Of a stretch of 64,000 bases of DNA, positions 46,245-54,751 are shown one piece after another (position 1 is the stretch's first letter; every line of letters begins with the position of its first letter). The DNA is from a halophilic archaeon. Lineage in GTDB: Archaea > Halobacteriota > Halobacteria > Halobacteriales > Haladaptataceae. The notes beneath the pieces were generated by a model. That model was not told the DNA's origin and ran no database searches. It was given only the letters and a program-made list of their open reading frames with translations. The stretch covers positions 9,858-73,857 of the forward strand of contig QNGA01000016.1 in assembly GCA_003298465.1 (NCBI GenBank), in the 5' to 3' direction. Made by a program: the position numbers and the translations under genes.

Positions 46245-46680
46245 TCAAACTGTTGAGCGATATCGCAACTGTCCGCGGGCGACGTCGCCGGCATCTATCG
46301 GCGGCTTTGCTGTGGTGATGACGCCGACGAACGCCTCGTCGAGTCGGTCGATGAGGTCAGCAGTCACCTCCGCCGACACTCGTCGACCGCGCAGAGAGCG
46401 TCGTGGAGGTAATCGTACAACGCAGCGAACACCGTCGTGTCCTCATCGACCTAGTCGAGTTCGCAGCCGTCGCGACGGAATCCCATGACCTACACGCGAC
46501 CGGCGTGCTTTGCACGAGCGATGTCAAGTGCCTCTTCTCGTACGACCTCCCCCGTCTTTTCGTCGAGCCATTCGAGTGGTTGTTCAGTCCGTTTCTCAGA
46601 GTCGTCTCGTCCTGCTCGCTCCAAAACGCGTCGTCCCTGGGAGTAAGACGCTTCGTGCTGTAAGTCGTACTCTGCGTCAT
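46245..46680 (-). pseudogene. Degraded coding sequence of unknown family
   Basis: On the minus strand a stop-free stretch 46493-46690 reads AEYDLQHEASYSQGRRVLER, then PLEWLDEKTGEVVREEALDI and ARAKHAGRV before TAG. The only ATG (46678-46680) is one base out of frame: adding a G after ATGAC would give MTAEYDLQ. Further down, frames carrying TTVFAALYDYLHDAL and VTADLIDRLDEAFVGVITTA alternate, separated by stops and shifts, to a TGA at 46245-46247. These look like one or two small genes decayed by frameshifts. No family recognised. Confidence 0.35.
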
Positions 46681-47539
46681 GACGACTGAATCAGAGGAGC
46701 CGTTCGAACTTCCGCCGGAGTCGCACGTCGGATCGGTTGCACTCCAAATCGGCTCCCTCGACAACGTCCTCCCATTCTATCGCAATGGTATCGGGTTCGA
46801 CGTCGAGCGCGACGGAGACGACGCCAGACTGATAGCTGGCGACCAACCGCTCCTAGTACTTCACGAGGAATCTAACGCTCCAGAGCGCCCGCCTGCGGCA
46901 GCTGGTCTCTTCCATGTGGCAATGCGTGTTCCCGACCGAGGTACGCTGGCCGACGTTCTCAATCGAATTCGGAAAAGCGATGTCACCTTGCTGGGTACAT
47001 CTGATCACCTCGTTAGCGAGGCGCTCTACCTCCGCGACCCCGAAGGAAATGGCATCGAAGTGTACTGTGACCGCCCCCAAAATGAGTGGCCACGGACCGC
47101 CGACGGTGGTATCGAGATGGACACCCTCCCACTCGATCTCGACGATCTGAGCGAGGAAGGATCAACAACGCCCTCATTTCCGGCCGGCGTCGACATCGGA
47201 CACATCCATCTAGAGGTAACTGATCTCCCACGCTCGGAAATATTTTACCGGGATACGCTCGGGCTTCGAGTACAGACACGATACGGTGACGAGGCCACGT
47301 TCCTTGCAGCAGGCAACTACCACCACCACGTCGGACTCAATACGTGGAACCACCGCCAGTCGCCAACGGCCGATACACGTGGCCTTGACTGGTTTCAACT
47401 CGTCGTCCCCGATACCAAGATAGTCGAGGTCACTCGTCGACGACTACATAGCGATGACTATCAGACCACTACTATCGACGGTGGAATCAGTGTCTCGGAT
47501 CCAGACGGCATTCAGGTCCGACTGACGGCTGAGGGGTGA
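46679..47539 (+). CDS. VOC-superfamily (glyoxalase/extradiol dioxygenase-like) protein
   Basis: 286 residues with two VOC modules: residues about 14-130 (VGSVALQIGSLDNVLPFYRN, LFHVAMRVPDR, LYLRDPEGNGIEVYCDRP) and about 168-284 (DIGHIHLEVTDLPRSEIFYR, HHHVGLNTW, VSDPDGIQVRL). This tandem arrangement is that of CatE/YfiE-like catechol 2,3-dioxygenase relatives. Candidate metal ligands are H in GHIHLEV and E in IEVY. Substrate unknown; no aromatic-ring genes adjoin. Confidence 0.85.
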   Translation: MTTESEEPFELPPESHVGSVALQIGSLDNVLPFYRNGIGFDVERDGDDARLIAGDQPLLVLHEESNAPERPPAAAGLFHVAMRVPDRGTLADVLNRIRKSDVTLLGTSDHLVSEALYLRDPEGNGIEVYCDRPQNEWPRTADGGIEMDTLPLDLDDLSEEGSTTPSFPAGVDIGHIHLEVTDLPRSEIFYRDTLGLRVQTRYGDEATFLAAGNYHHHVGLNTWNHRQSPTADTRGLDWFQLVVPDTKIVEVTRRRLHSDDYQTTTIDGGISVSDPDGIQVRLTAEG

Positions 47540-47857
47540 CGGACTTTTCGCGGAATACGTTCTCGAAGCGGCGACAGTGTCCTATTCGCACCCAGGAGAC
47601 GCGATTTGTACAAATATCTCTAGGACGTCCAATCGCTCGCAGAAGTTACTCTACTCGCTGCTCTGCATTCCGCTTCTCTTTTCCGAGGTATCTGTCTCGA
47701 ATTTCATTGTCGTGATCTTGACGCTGGCCTTGAGGTCGCTGATCAAGCCATGGAAAACTAAACCTGAGATATTGCATAGGTACAGGCCACCCTAATTAGC
47801 AATCAACATAGTGGTCTCAGGGATCAACTTGGTCGTCTCGTCTATCAGTGAGCATTC
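47540..47857. other. Intergenic gap, 318 bp
   Basis: GC drops relative to the neighbouring genes. No convincing coding frame or repeat. Confidence 0.45.
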
Positions 47858-48031
47858 CTACGGGTCCTCGTTGATCGGCTCGTCACGGGCATTCCGAATC
47901 CGGTCGAAATAGAGTTCGTGTCCCTGTATGGCGAGAATCACTTTGTGGAGTGCTTGGAGGACTGTAATCCTGAATGCAAGTTGGAGACCGAGTTTGCGTA
48001 CCGCGACGCGTTCGGTCTTGCCGCAACACAT
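47858..48031 (-). CDS. Short ORF, 57 aa, possible relic
   Basis: From ATG at 48029-48031 to TAG at 47858-47860. The translation (LQLAFRITVLQALHKVILAI, QGHELYFDRIRNARDEP) has a helix-like hydrophobic middle and an acidic end, more protein-like than its surroundings. It could be the C-terminal remnant of a longer protein. Not recognised. Confidence 0.3.
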   Translation of the reverse strand: MCCGKTERVAVRKLGLQLAFRITVLQALHKVILAIQGHELYFDRIRNARDEPINEDP

Positions 48032-48200
48032 AATTCATGTACGGAGTCATCACAACTGGGAAGTGACCGAGATAACAGAGTAAGCAACTCACAGGAGTCG
48101 AGGTTGCGTTATTCCTACCTTGTAATTGACTGCTGCCATGATTAGTATTACATACTCACGTCAATTACTCCGAACATCGTATCGCCCCGATACTTTATTT

Positions 48201-48215
48201 ATTCACCAGGTGAAT
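48201..48215. promoter_or_regulatory. Palindrome ATTCACC-A-GGTGAAT above small HTH-like gene
   Basis: A perfect 7-1-7 palindrome directly after the TATA-like ACTTTATTT (48192-48200) and 12 bases before the ATG at 48228. It covers the predicted transcription start, the position of a repressor site. Confidence 0.6.
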
Positions 48216-48227
48216 CTATTTACACCC

Positions 48228-48476
48228 ATGGCATCAAATAGCACAGGCACTCCTCGGCTTCCCCCGCTCGCTCAGGACTCTCTTGACGCCCTTTCTGCGG
48301 CTCTCCCGGTAAACGAGAGTTTCAATTACGACCACGCTTATACGATTCTTGCCGACGAAGAAGACCTCAGCCAACCAGCGGCTGACGATATCATTGAACG
48401 CCTCCTGCTCCGCGGCCATCTCTACGAAGTTGATGGCGAGCTCCGGCTCACCGAGTGGGCACAAGCGAGCGAATAG
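48228..48476 (+). CDS. Small winged-helix-like protein, possible autoregulator
   Basis: 82 residues from the ATG at 48228, about 30 bases below a TATA element. The sequence FNYDHAYTILADEEDLSQPA then ADDIIERLLLRGHLYEVDGE and LRLTEWAQ has the helix-helix-beta-wing order of a winged helix. The acidic character is typical of haloarchaea. The palindrome at 48201-48215 on its promoter suggests it may bind its own operator. No named family. Confidence 0.6.
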   Translation: MASNSTGTPRLPPLAQDSLDALSAALPVNESFNYDHAYTILADEEDLSQPAADDIIERLLLRGHLYEVDGELRLTEWAQASE

Positions 48477-48487
48477 GACGGGAGAGC

Positions 48488-48907
48488 TTATCCGGCGACT
48501 GCTTCTTCTTCGACAACCTCACCGAATGCCACGTTTGGTTTGACTTCAGTGATTTCGACGGTGACGTGGTCGCCTTGGTCGGTCTCAGGTACGATAATCA
48601 CGTAGCCGCGTTCGACTCGTGCAATGCCGTCGCCTTGACTGCCAATATCTTCGATCTCAACAACTCGACGGTCACCAACATCGACCGGCGGCCCAGCATC
48701 ATCATCTGTCTCTGGCTGTGGCTCGCGTGTATCCTGGTCACGGCTGTCTGTTGGGGTAGTCGACCGGAGTACCGCAACGCGATACACACCATCGGCGTCA
48801 ACCTCTCCCTTCTCGAGCTCACGTTCCGGGATTGTGATCGTGTAGTCACCGTCCTGTTCGTCGATATCCGCACTAAACAAACAGAGCAATTTGTCGTCAA
48901 TCTCCAT
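48488..48907 (-). CDS. TRAM-domain RNA-binding protein
   Basis: 139 residues from the ATG at 48905-48907 (MEIDDKLLCLFSAD); a start 18 bases upstream adds MERDIA and is possible. The N-terminal 45 residues match the haloarchaeal pattern before TRAM proteins, a charged linker follows, and residues about 82-135 form the TRAM domain (VVEIEDIGSQGDGIARVERG, VIIVPETDQGDHVTVEITEV, NVAFGEVVE). TRAM proteins bind tRNA or mRNA and can act as cold-shock-like RNA chaperones in archaea. Convergent with the small HTH-like gene. Confidence 0.88.
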   Translation of the reverse strand: MEIDDKLLCLFSADIDEQDGDYTITIPERELEKGEVDADGVYRVAVLRSTTPTDSRDQDTREPQPETDDDAGPPVDVGDRRVVEIEDIGSQGDGIARVERGYVIIVPETDQGDHVTVEITEVKPNVAFGEVVEEEAVAG

Positions 48908-49295
48908 AGCGATGTCTCGCTCCATTTTTCACACCACTAACAGTACCTTGAGTCCACCGATTCACACGAATCACGCCCCTCATCCAGCAGCGCATTCCAT
49001 CTCTCCATATCCAAGACGCTACCGTCGTTGCTTCCACCGCTCCACTGACCGTATACTCATCTCCGGCCACAACTGCGGTGGCCGGTACTTGCTCTCCTCC
49101 TGCTGGCTGGTAACCGATAGCAGCCGATACAACTGCCGTACTAACCAGTAGCCGTCCGGCGTCAGTCCCAAACTGTGTCAATTCAGGACGCCCACAACCG
49201 CGATCGAGACGTGGTTTGCATTAGGAACGAGTACCTATTCCATCGGGTCCGTCCGACAATCGGGTTCAGCAACTGCTATCTCACACTGTCAGTCA
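48908..49295. other. Intergenic gap, 388 bp
   Basis: Upstream of the TRAM gene. No coding-like frame with supporting signals. Confidence 0.45.
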
Positions 49296-49376
49296 TTACG
49301 CCATGAAGAGAAGGAAGGCACTGAGTGCAAGACTAATGAGGCTAATCCAAAGACCAACGACGGAGGGTTTTACCAT
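49296..49376 (-). CDS. Possible 26-residue membrane peptide
   Basis: ATG at 49374-49376 to TAA at 49296-49298. After MVKPSVV the rest is one hydrophobic helix (GLWISLISLALSAFLLFMA). An A/T box (ATATCTAATC, complement of about 49405-49414) lies about 30-35 bases upstream, which would suit a leaderless start. Too short for codon statistics; listed because a chance ORF seldom forms so clean a membrane helix. Confidence 0.3.
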   Translation of the reverse strand: MVKPSVVGLWISLISLALSAFLLFMA

Positions 49377-49597
49377 TTGATAGACCGTTCACGACGGTGC
49401 GTGATTAGATATGACGAGTAGGTTGAGCCCCAGAGCAATCGTGCTTGATGTAGCCGACCACTGTCACGTCGTCGCCAAGTGCTGCTCGCTGTAGCGTCTG
49501 GTGCCAAGCGAGAGTGTTTGGGATAACGGCTGTAGAAGTGAGGGAGATCTCGTTATACTGTCGAAGTAGGTATGCTACCGCTTTCTTGCTCGATGCT

Positions 49598-49879
49598 TCA
49601 AATTAGTTCAAATGAGTCAGTATCTGCAGCTGTGATTGCAACGATCTGGTTTGCAAGCGTCACGGTCTGGGTTAGTTCTACGATTGTCACTCCCTCGTCA
49701 GAAGCTTGAACCTCAAATCCGACACCGTTCGCGGCTTCGTGAGCTATAATATACCATGGAAGGAGGTAGGGAACGCTGAGACGACGTTCCTCGATTTGAT
49801 ATCGAAGTACGTCGCAGTCATCGCCGCTGAACGGTGCGACCAGTACATCGATGTAATTGTTTGTAACTATCCTAGACAC
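49598..49879 (-). CDS. Hypothetical protein, 93 aa
   Basis: 93 residues, acidic and soluble (PWYIIAHEAANGVGFEVQAS, EGVTIVELTQTVTLANQIVA), starting with GTG. Composition is protein-like but GC is lower than the region average and no start signal is evident. Not recognised; may be the end of a decayed gene. Confidence 0.35.
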   Translation of the reverse strand: MSRIVTNNYIDVLVAPFSGDDCDVLRYQIEERRLSVPYLLPWYIIAHEAANGVGFEVQASDEGVTIVELTQTVTLANQIVAITAADTDSFELI

Positions 49880-50040
49880 ACGAACGAGTACTCTGGCGTC
49901 TACGTGTTCAATTTTATCTCACTCAGTAGCATGGAACACCGCAGTTGATCGCCACATATATCGTACTCACCGCAAGTACGACCATCGCACTGTGTCGGTT
50001 ACTTGCTCCCAGGGCGTCTGCGAGAAGACCGTCGGCAAGA

Positions 50041-50061
50041 CCGTTCGCTCACTCCGAACGG
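50041..50061. promoter_or_regulatory. Inverted repeat CCGTTCG-N7-CGAACGG above iclR gene
   Basis: Perfect 7-bp arms, 7-base spacer, ending 30 bases before the IclR-family start. IclR proteins bind such short palindromes and often control their own gene. Confidence 0.5.
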
Positions 50062-50091
50062 AATATGTGACTAGGGATACACCGGTGAGTT

Positions 50092-50850
50092 ATGACCATG
50101 AAAGATCGCTTGCAGTCGACGGACACGCTCTTTCGCATCCTTGAAGTGCTCCGCAAGCGCGACGGGACGGGCGTGACCGCACTCGCCGAGGAACTCGGAC
50201 TCGCGAAGAGCAGCGTACATGCCCACTTGTCCACACTAAAGGCGCATCGGTACGTCGTACAGGACGGATCGACCTACTACGTCGGCAATCGGTTTCTCCA
50301 GTTAAGCGAGTACGCTCGGACTCGGCGGGAAGACTACGAACTGGCGGCCGACCTCGTCACACAGTTGTGCGAGGAGACTGGTGAGCGAGCCCAGTTCATT
50401 GCCGAAGAGCACGGAAAGGGCATCTACCTCTACTGCGAGGGCGGTGAGCGCGCTGTTCACACCGAATCTGGCGTCGGCCGGGAGGTATTCCTGCACTCGA
50501 CTGCCGCGGGCAAGGCCATTCTTGCAGAGCTTCCTGACCAGCGTGTTGACGAAATCTTAGATACTTGGGGACTCCCCGCTCAGACCGACGAGACGATAAC
50601 TGACGCGGACGAGCTCCGCGAGGAGTTGGCGGTGATTCACGACCAAGGCTATTCGAAGAACCGTGGGGAGAACATCGACTCGCTCAATGCTGTCGGCGTC
50701 GCTGTCACTCGCCCGGACGGCTCCGTCAGCGGCGCGTTTAGCGTTTCTGCACCTGCCAATCGCCTCCAAGGAGACCGGCTTAACAACGAGTTCCCCGAAC
50801 TACTCCTCGGCGTCGCGAACGAACTTGAACTCAACATCGCCTACTCGTGA
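50092..50850 (+). CDS. IclR-family transcriptional regulator
   Basis: 252 residues (second in-frame ATG at 50098). N-terminal winged helix, about residues 8-65 (TLFRILEVLRKRDGTGVTAL, AEELGLAKSSVHAHLSTLKA), and C-terminal effector domain, about 80-250 (GVGREVFLHSTAAGKAILAE, IHDQGYSKNRGENIDSLNAV, GAFSVSAPANRL), the standard IclR layout. IclR regulators sense small organic acids and control the adjacent catabolic genes. Directly downstream on the same strand lie the acyl-CoA dehydrogenase, MaoC hydratase and CoA-transferase genes. Confidence 0.92.
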   Translation: MTMKDRLQSTDTLFRILEVLRKRDGTGVTALAEELGLAKSSVHAHLSTLKAHRYVVQDGSTYYVGNRFLQLSEYARTRREDYELAADLVTQLCEETGERAQFIAEEHGKGIYLYCEGGERAVHTESGVGREVFLHSTAAGKAILAELPDQRVDEILDTWGLPAQTDETITDADELREELAVIHDQGYSKNRGENIDSLNAVGVAVTRPDGSVSGAFSVSAPANRLQGDRLNNEFPELLLGVANELELNIAYS

Positions 50851-50980
50851 TTGCGGGCCGTTCGATCATAACGAACACCTCCCGCCACAGCGCTGTCAGT
50901 CAATTTCCGGGAACATGACCGTTGAGCGCCTCATGGGTTAGTTTCGGACGTCTGTACCGTTGATCGCTACCGATATTGCA

Positions 50981-50996
50981 GTTCGGTCTGTTCGGT
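50981..50996. promoter_or_regulatory. Direct repeat GTTCGGT x2 above acyl-CoA dehydrogenase promoter
   Basis: GTTCGGT at 50981-50987 and 50990-50996 (9-base period), ending 10 bases before the TATA-like ACTTTATCG (51006-51014). Position and spacing fit an activator or repressor site for the catabolic genes. Confidence 0.4.
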
Positions 50997-51039
50997 AGTC
51001 TTGATACTTTATCGTGATCAACCGCCAGATATCACGTGT

Positions 51040-52245
51040 ATGTTGACCAGTGGGCGGGACATCGTCACACTCGATGAGCGGCAGCGGTTAGTCCGCAACC
51101 GTATTCGCGATCTCATAGAGGAGTACGACGACGAGTACTGGCGTGATCGAGACGCTAAAGGGGAGTATCCCCACGGGTTCGTCAACACTATCGCCGAGGA
51201 AGGGTGGCTTGGAATTCTTCTTCCTGAAGCATACGGTGGGAAGGGATTCGGAACTGAAGAGGCTGTAGTAATGATGTATGAGATCGCCAGAAGCGGTGCG
51301 GGGTTTAGCGGTGCGCAGACGATTCACGCCGCTATCTACAACTCAACGCCGATCGTAAAGTACGGTAGCGAGGAACTCAAAGAAGAACTCCTCCCACAGG
51401 TCGTGAACGGTGACGCGTGGATCCAGTGTTTCAGCCTTACTGAACCGAAGGCAGGATCCGAATCAACTGCGATCAGCACTTGGGCCGAACGCGACGGGGA
51501 TGAGTACGTGATCAACGGCGAAAAGCTCTGGACCTCCCGCATCGATATCAGTGACTACCTCGTACTGGCAGCACGCACCACGCCATACGACGAGGTTGAG
51601 AAGAAGACGGAGGGCGTCTCGTTGTTCCTCGTCGATATCGAGCGTGGGATTGAAGAGGGAAGCATCGAGGTAGAGGAGATAGAGAAGACCGTCAGCGGCG
51701 TAATTAGTTCCTTCCGCATTACCTACGACGACCTTCGTATTTCTGCTGATCGGCTGATCGGAGTGGAGGACGAGGGATTTTATCAGGTGCTGGACGGCCT
51801 CAACGAGGAGCGGTTGGTCATCGCCGCCGAGACGGTGGGTCTCGGCGAACTCGCTATCGAGAAAGGCGTCGCTTACGCGAACGATCGTGAGGTGTTCGAC
51901 CGGTCCATTGGAAAGAACCAAGCGATCCAGCATCCGCTGGCCGCAGCGTTTGCCCGAGTTCAGGCCGCAAAGCAGTTTACGTTCAACGCGGCGACACAGA
52001 CAAACGACGCAGATCGGAAAGCGATCGGAGCACGGGCGAACACCGCGAAGTACCTTTCCGCCGAGGCTGCTTTCGAGGCCGCGGACGCTGCTGTACAGGC
52101 TCACGGCGGTCGCGGTGTAGCCCGCGAATACGATGTCGAGCGGTATTTCCGCGAAGCACGGCTCACCCGTCTCGTCCCTATCACCCAGGAACTGGCATTA
52201 AACTACTTGGGGGAAAACGTGCTTGGACTCCCTCAGTCATACTAA
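51040..52245 (+). CDS. Acyl-CoA dehydrogenase
   Basis: 401 residues from the ATG at 51040, about 30 bases below ACTTTATCG (leaderless). Family landmarks: ILLPEAYGGKGFGTEEAVVM, QCFSLTEPKAGSES (FAD contact), VINGEKLWTS, FDRSIGKNQAIQHPLA, AVQAHGGRGVAREYDVERYF. The segment where MCAD-type enzymes have catalytic Glu (IYEGT) reads LVPIT, so the base must lie elsewhere, as in some ACAD subfamilies. It would insert a trans double bond into an acyl-CoA, passing electrons to ETF. Followed by MaoC after 35 bases. Confidence 0.93.
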   Translation: MLTSGRDIVTLDERQRLVRNRIRDLIEEYDDEYWRDRDAKGEYPHGFVNTIAEEGWLGILLPEAYGGKGFGTEEAVVMMYEIARSGAGFSGAQTIHAAIYNSTPIVKYGSEELKEELLPQVVNGDAWIQCFSLTEPKAGSESTAISTWAERDGDEYVINGEKLWTSRIDISDYLVLAARTTPYDEVEKKTEGVSLFLVDIERGIEEGSIEVEEIEKTVSGVISSFRITYDDLRISADRLIGVEDEGFYQVLDGLNEERLVIAAETVGLGELAIEKGVAYANDREVFDRSIGKNQAIQHPLAAAFARVQAAKQFTFNAATQTNDADRKAIGARANTAKYLSAEAAFEAADAAVQAHGGRGVAREYDVERYFREARLTRLVPITQELALNYLGENVLGLPQSY

Positions 52246-52280
52246 CGACTACATATCACAATCACGATTCCAATCAAACC

Positions 52281-52856
52281 ATGACAGCAAACAACGACTC
52301 AGACAGCTCCGACGACTCTGACCGGCGACTCGCTTCCGGATGGGACGGCCGATACTACGAGGACTTCAAGGTCGGCGACATCTATAAGCACCCCTATGGT
52401 CGGACCGTCACTGAGACCGACAACGTCTGGTTCACAAACGTGACGATGAATCTCAACCCGATGCACTTCAACGAGGCGTACGCCGCCGAGACCGAGTTCG
52501 GCGAACGCCTCGTGGACGGTACGTTCGTCATTGCGCTTGCGGTCGGGATGAGTGTCATCGACGTCTCCGCGAACGCGACTGCGAACCTCGGGTACGATGA
52601 TATACGCCACCACGCGCCCGTGTTCCACGGCGACACCATCTTCGCCGAGAGCGAGGTCCTCGATAAGCGCGAGAGCGACTCGCGCGACCATGTCGGTATC
52701 GTCACCACCGAACTCCGTGTGTACAATCAAGACGACGACCTCGTGCTCTCGCTCGAACGTACACCGATGGTACTCAAACGCGAGTACGCTCAACCGAACG
52801 CTGCTCGACCGCCCGGCTGGATTGAGGGCGTCGGCACCCAACCCGAAGACCTATGA
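52281..52856 (+). CDS. MaoC-family enoyl-CoA hydratase
   Basis: 191 residues. A hot-dog fold hydratase: YYEDFKVGDIYKHPYGRTVT, NVTMNLNPMHFNEAYAAETE (catalytic Asp/His hydratase-2 region, here N-P-M-H), LVDGTFVIALAVGMSV and VFHGDTIFAESEVLDK. Adds water to an enoyl-CoA. Related proteins include mesaconyl-CoA and itaconyl-CoA hydratases. Its last 4 bases overlap the next gene (ATGA), so it is coupled to the CoA-transferase. Confidence 0.9.
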   Translation: MTANNDSDSSDDSDRRLASGWDGRYYEDFKVGDIYKHPYGRTVTETDNVWFTNVTMNLNPMHFNEAYAAETEFGERLVDGTFVIALAVGMSVIDVSANATANLGYDDIRHHAPVFHGDTIFAESEVLDKRESDSRDHVGIVTTELRVYNQDDDLVLSLERTPMVLKREYAQPNAARPPGWIEGVGTQPEDL

Positions 52857-54316
52857 GCGAGATCGTAGACCGCCTCGTTGGCGACTTGCCCAAACGGTCG
52901 GCGGCCGCAGCGGCGGACAGTGTGGGCGACGACGATACCGTCGCGGTGAGTGGATTCGGCAGCGTCGGCAATCCGAAAGCCGTTCCGGCGGCACTCGTCG
53001 AGGCTGCGAATGCCGGTCAGGATCTTTCGCTTACCGTCGTCTCTGGCGGCAGCACGGGCGAACAAATTGACACGCGTCTCTTCGAGGCGGACGCGGTCGC
53101 GCGCCGCTATCCCTTTCAGGGGCGGACAGAGTCACGAGCGGCGATCAACGACCGCGATGTCGCGTTCCACGACACACACATCTCTCGACTGGGCGAGCGC
53201 GTGGAACTCGGATCGCTCGTCGACGCCGACATCGCCGTCGTTGAGGCTGTCGCGGCCGGACCAAACTGGCTCGTTCCCTCGACCTCTATCGGCCACACGC
53301 CGGCGTACGTTGCGGCCGCCGACCAATTAATCGTGGAGGTGAACCACAGCCAGCCGCTCACACTGGCAGAACTCCACGACGTCTACCGTCCCGGCCTCCC
53401 GCCGAACCGCGACCCCATCCCGCTGTCAACTCCTGGCGAGCGCATCGGTGGTCCCCATGTTGAATTCGATCCCAGTAAACTCATCGCTGTTGTCGAGACC
53501 GATGACCCCGACACCCCGTATAACTTTCGCGAGCCGACGGATGTCGACCAGCGAATTGCAGACAACTTCACGTCGTTTCTTGAAGCCGAACTCCGCCGGA
53601 ATCCCGCGATGGCGGAGTGCGTCCGGCTTCAGTTCGGTGTTGGAAGTATGGGCAATGCTCTAATGGGTGCGCTCTCGTCGTTCGACGATGGCGGCCGCGA
53701 TATCGAGTATTTCGGCGAGGTCATTCAGGATGGCATGCTCGACCTGCTCGCCGACGGGACGTTCCAGGTCGCCAGCGCCACCTCGCTCGCGCTCTCGGAG
53801 GACGGCCAGCAGCGACTGTTCGCCGATGTCGACCGGTACACGGATGGGCTCGTCCTCCGACCGGCTGACGTATCGAATCGGGCTGAACTCATCGACCGGT
53901 TCGGTGTCGTCGCCGTCAACAGCGCTGTCGAGGTCGACGTCTATGGCAACGCCAACTTTACGCACGTCGATGGGACGCGGCTCCTGAGTGGTATCGGTGG
54001 GAGTGGCGACTTCAATCGGAATGGGCTGCTCTCCATCACAGCGTTGCCGTCGACGGCCGCGGGCGGCGATGTTTCCCGCGTTGTGCCGGCAATCACCCAC
54101 GTCGATCAGACCGAACATGATGTATCAGTCATCATAACAGAGAACGGCGTCGCGGACCTTCGGGGACTGAGTCCCGTCGAACGTGCGGACGAACTGATCA
54201 CAAAGTGCGCACATCCAGACTACTGCGAGCGTCTCCGGGCATACCTTGACCATGCGAGCGAACGTCCGGGTCACGTCCCCCACGATCTCAACGCCGCCTA
54301 CGATTGGCTCGACTGA
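52853..54316 (+). CDS. Acetyl-CoA hydrolase/transferase-family CoA-transferase
   Basis: 487 residues, full length for the class I Cat1/4-hydroxybutyrate CoA-transferase group. N-terminal half: TVAVSGFGSVGNPKAVPAAL; C-terminal half with the catalytic Glu289 in EYFGEVIQDGMLDLL and the GIGGSGDF loop that binds CoA; ITENGVADLRGLSPVERA near the end. It transfers CoA between acetyl-, succinyl- or similar CoA and a short acid. Last gene of the IclR-linked unit; it probably activates the substrate that the dehydrogenase and hydratase then process. Confidence 0.92.
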   Translation: MSEIVDRLVGDLPKRSAAAAADSVGDDDTVAVSGFGSVGNPKAVPAALVEAANAGQDLSLTVVSGGSTGEQIDTRLFEADAVARRYPFQGRTESRAAINDRDVAFHDTHISRLGERVELGSLVDADIAVVEAVAAGPNWLVPSTSIGHTPAYVAAADQLIVEVNHSQPLTLAELHDVYRPGLPPNRDPIPLSTPGERIGGPHVEFDPSKLIAVVETDDPDTPYNFREPTDVDQRIADNFTSFLEAELRRNPAMAECVRLQFGVGSMGNALMGALSSFDDGGRDIEYFGEVIQDGMLDLLADGTFQVASATSLALSEDGQQRLFADVDRYTDGLVLRPADVSNRAELIDRFGVVAVNSAVEVDVYGNANFTHVDGTRLLSGIGGSGDFNRNGLLSITALPSTAAGGDVSRVVPAITHVDQTEHDVSVIITENGVADLRGLSPVERADELITKCAHPDYCERLRAYLDHASERPGHVPHDLNAAYDWLD

Positions 54317-54751
54317 GACGTTGACGCTACGTTACAATTCACCTTGGAACGAGCGGAGTGACGATTTCTAAGCCTTGCAGAATCCTGGCACGCAGAAAGG
54401 GCTTCGGCTCGCCTTGTTCCCGCTTGCACATGGAGGCCCAGGTGGTCGCCAGCCTGAGACTCTGGAGAGACTGGAGAGTTCACTCTTTCAAGTCGTCACT
54501 GTGTTACAGCTACTCCTCAGAATAGAACCTCGGGATTGTTTCTTACATTTGTTTATATTTTCCCCCTCTTCCACTACATATCGGATATAAGATCCTAGAG
54601 TACATGAAGTATTAGAGAAATACAAGGGGATCTTAGAACATATTAGCAACAATCTTTTAGACTTGCTTGTTTTCACCAATTCACGTGAACTGGAACTCAC
54701 TTGTTCAGGAATCAGGATCGAAGGAAGCTAATCGTAACTCCTAATCCGACA
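54317..54751. other. A/T-rich intergenic gap, 435 bp, ahead of nitrate operon
   Basis: GC drops sharply in 54520-54700. No coding-like frame. It ends with the palindromic promoter region of the nitrite-reductase gene (see 54676-54693). Confidence 0.55.
54676..54693. promoter_or_regulatory. 18-bp near-perfect palindrome CCAATTCACGTGAACTGG above nitrite reductase
   Basis: Core TTCACGTGAA (54680-54689) is perfect; one outer pair mismatches. It lies 58 bases before the nitrite-reductase ATG in a region of low GC and is the only strong symmetry in the promoter of the nitrate assimilation operon. A regulator of nitrogen genes could bind here. Confidence 0.5.
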
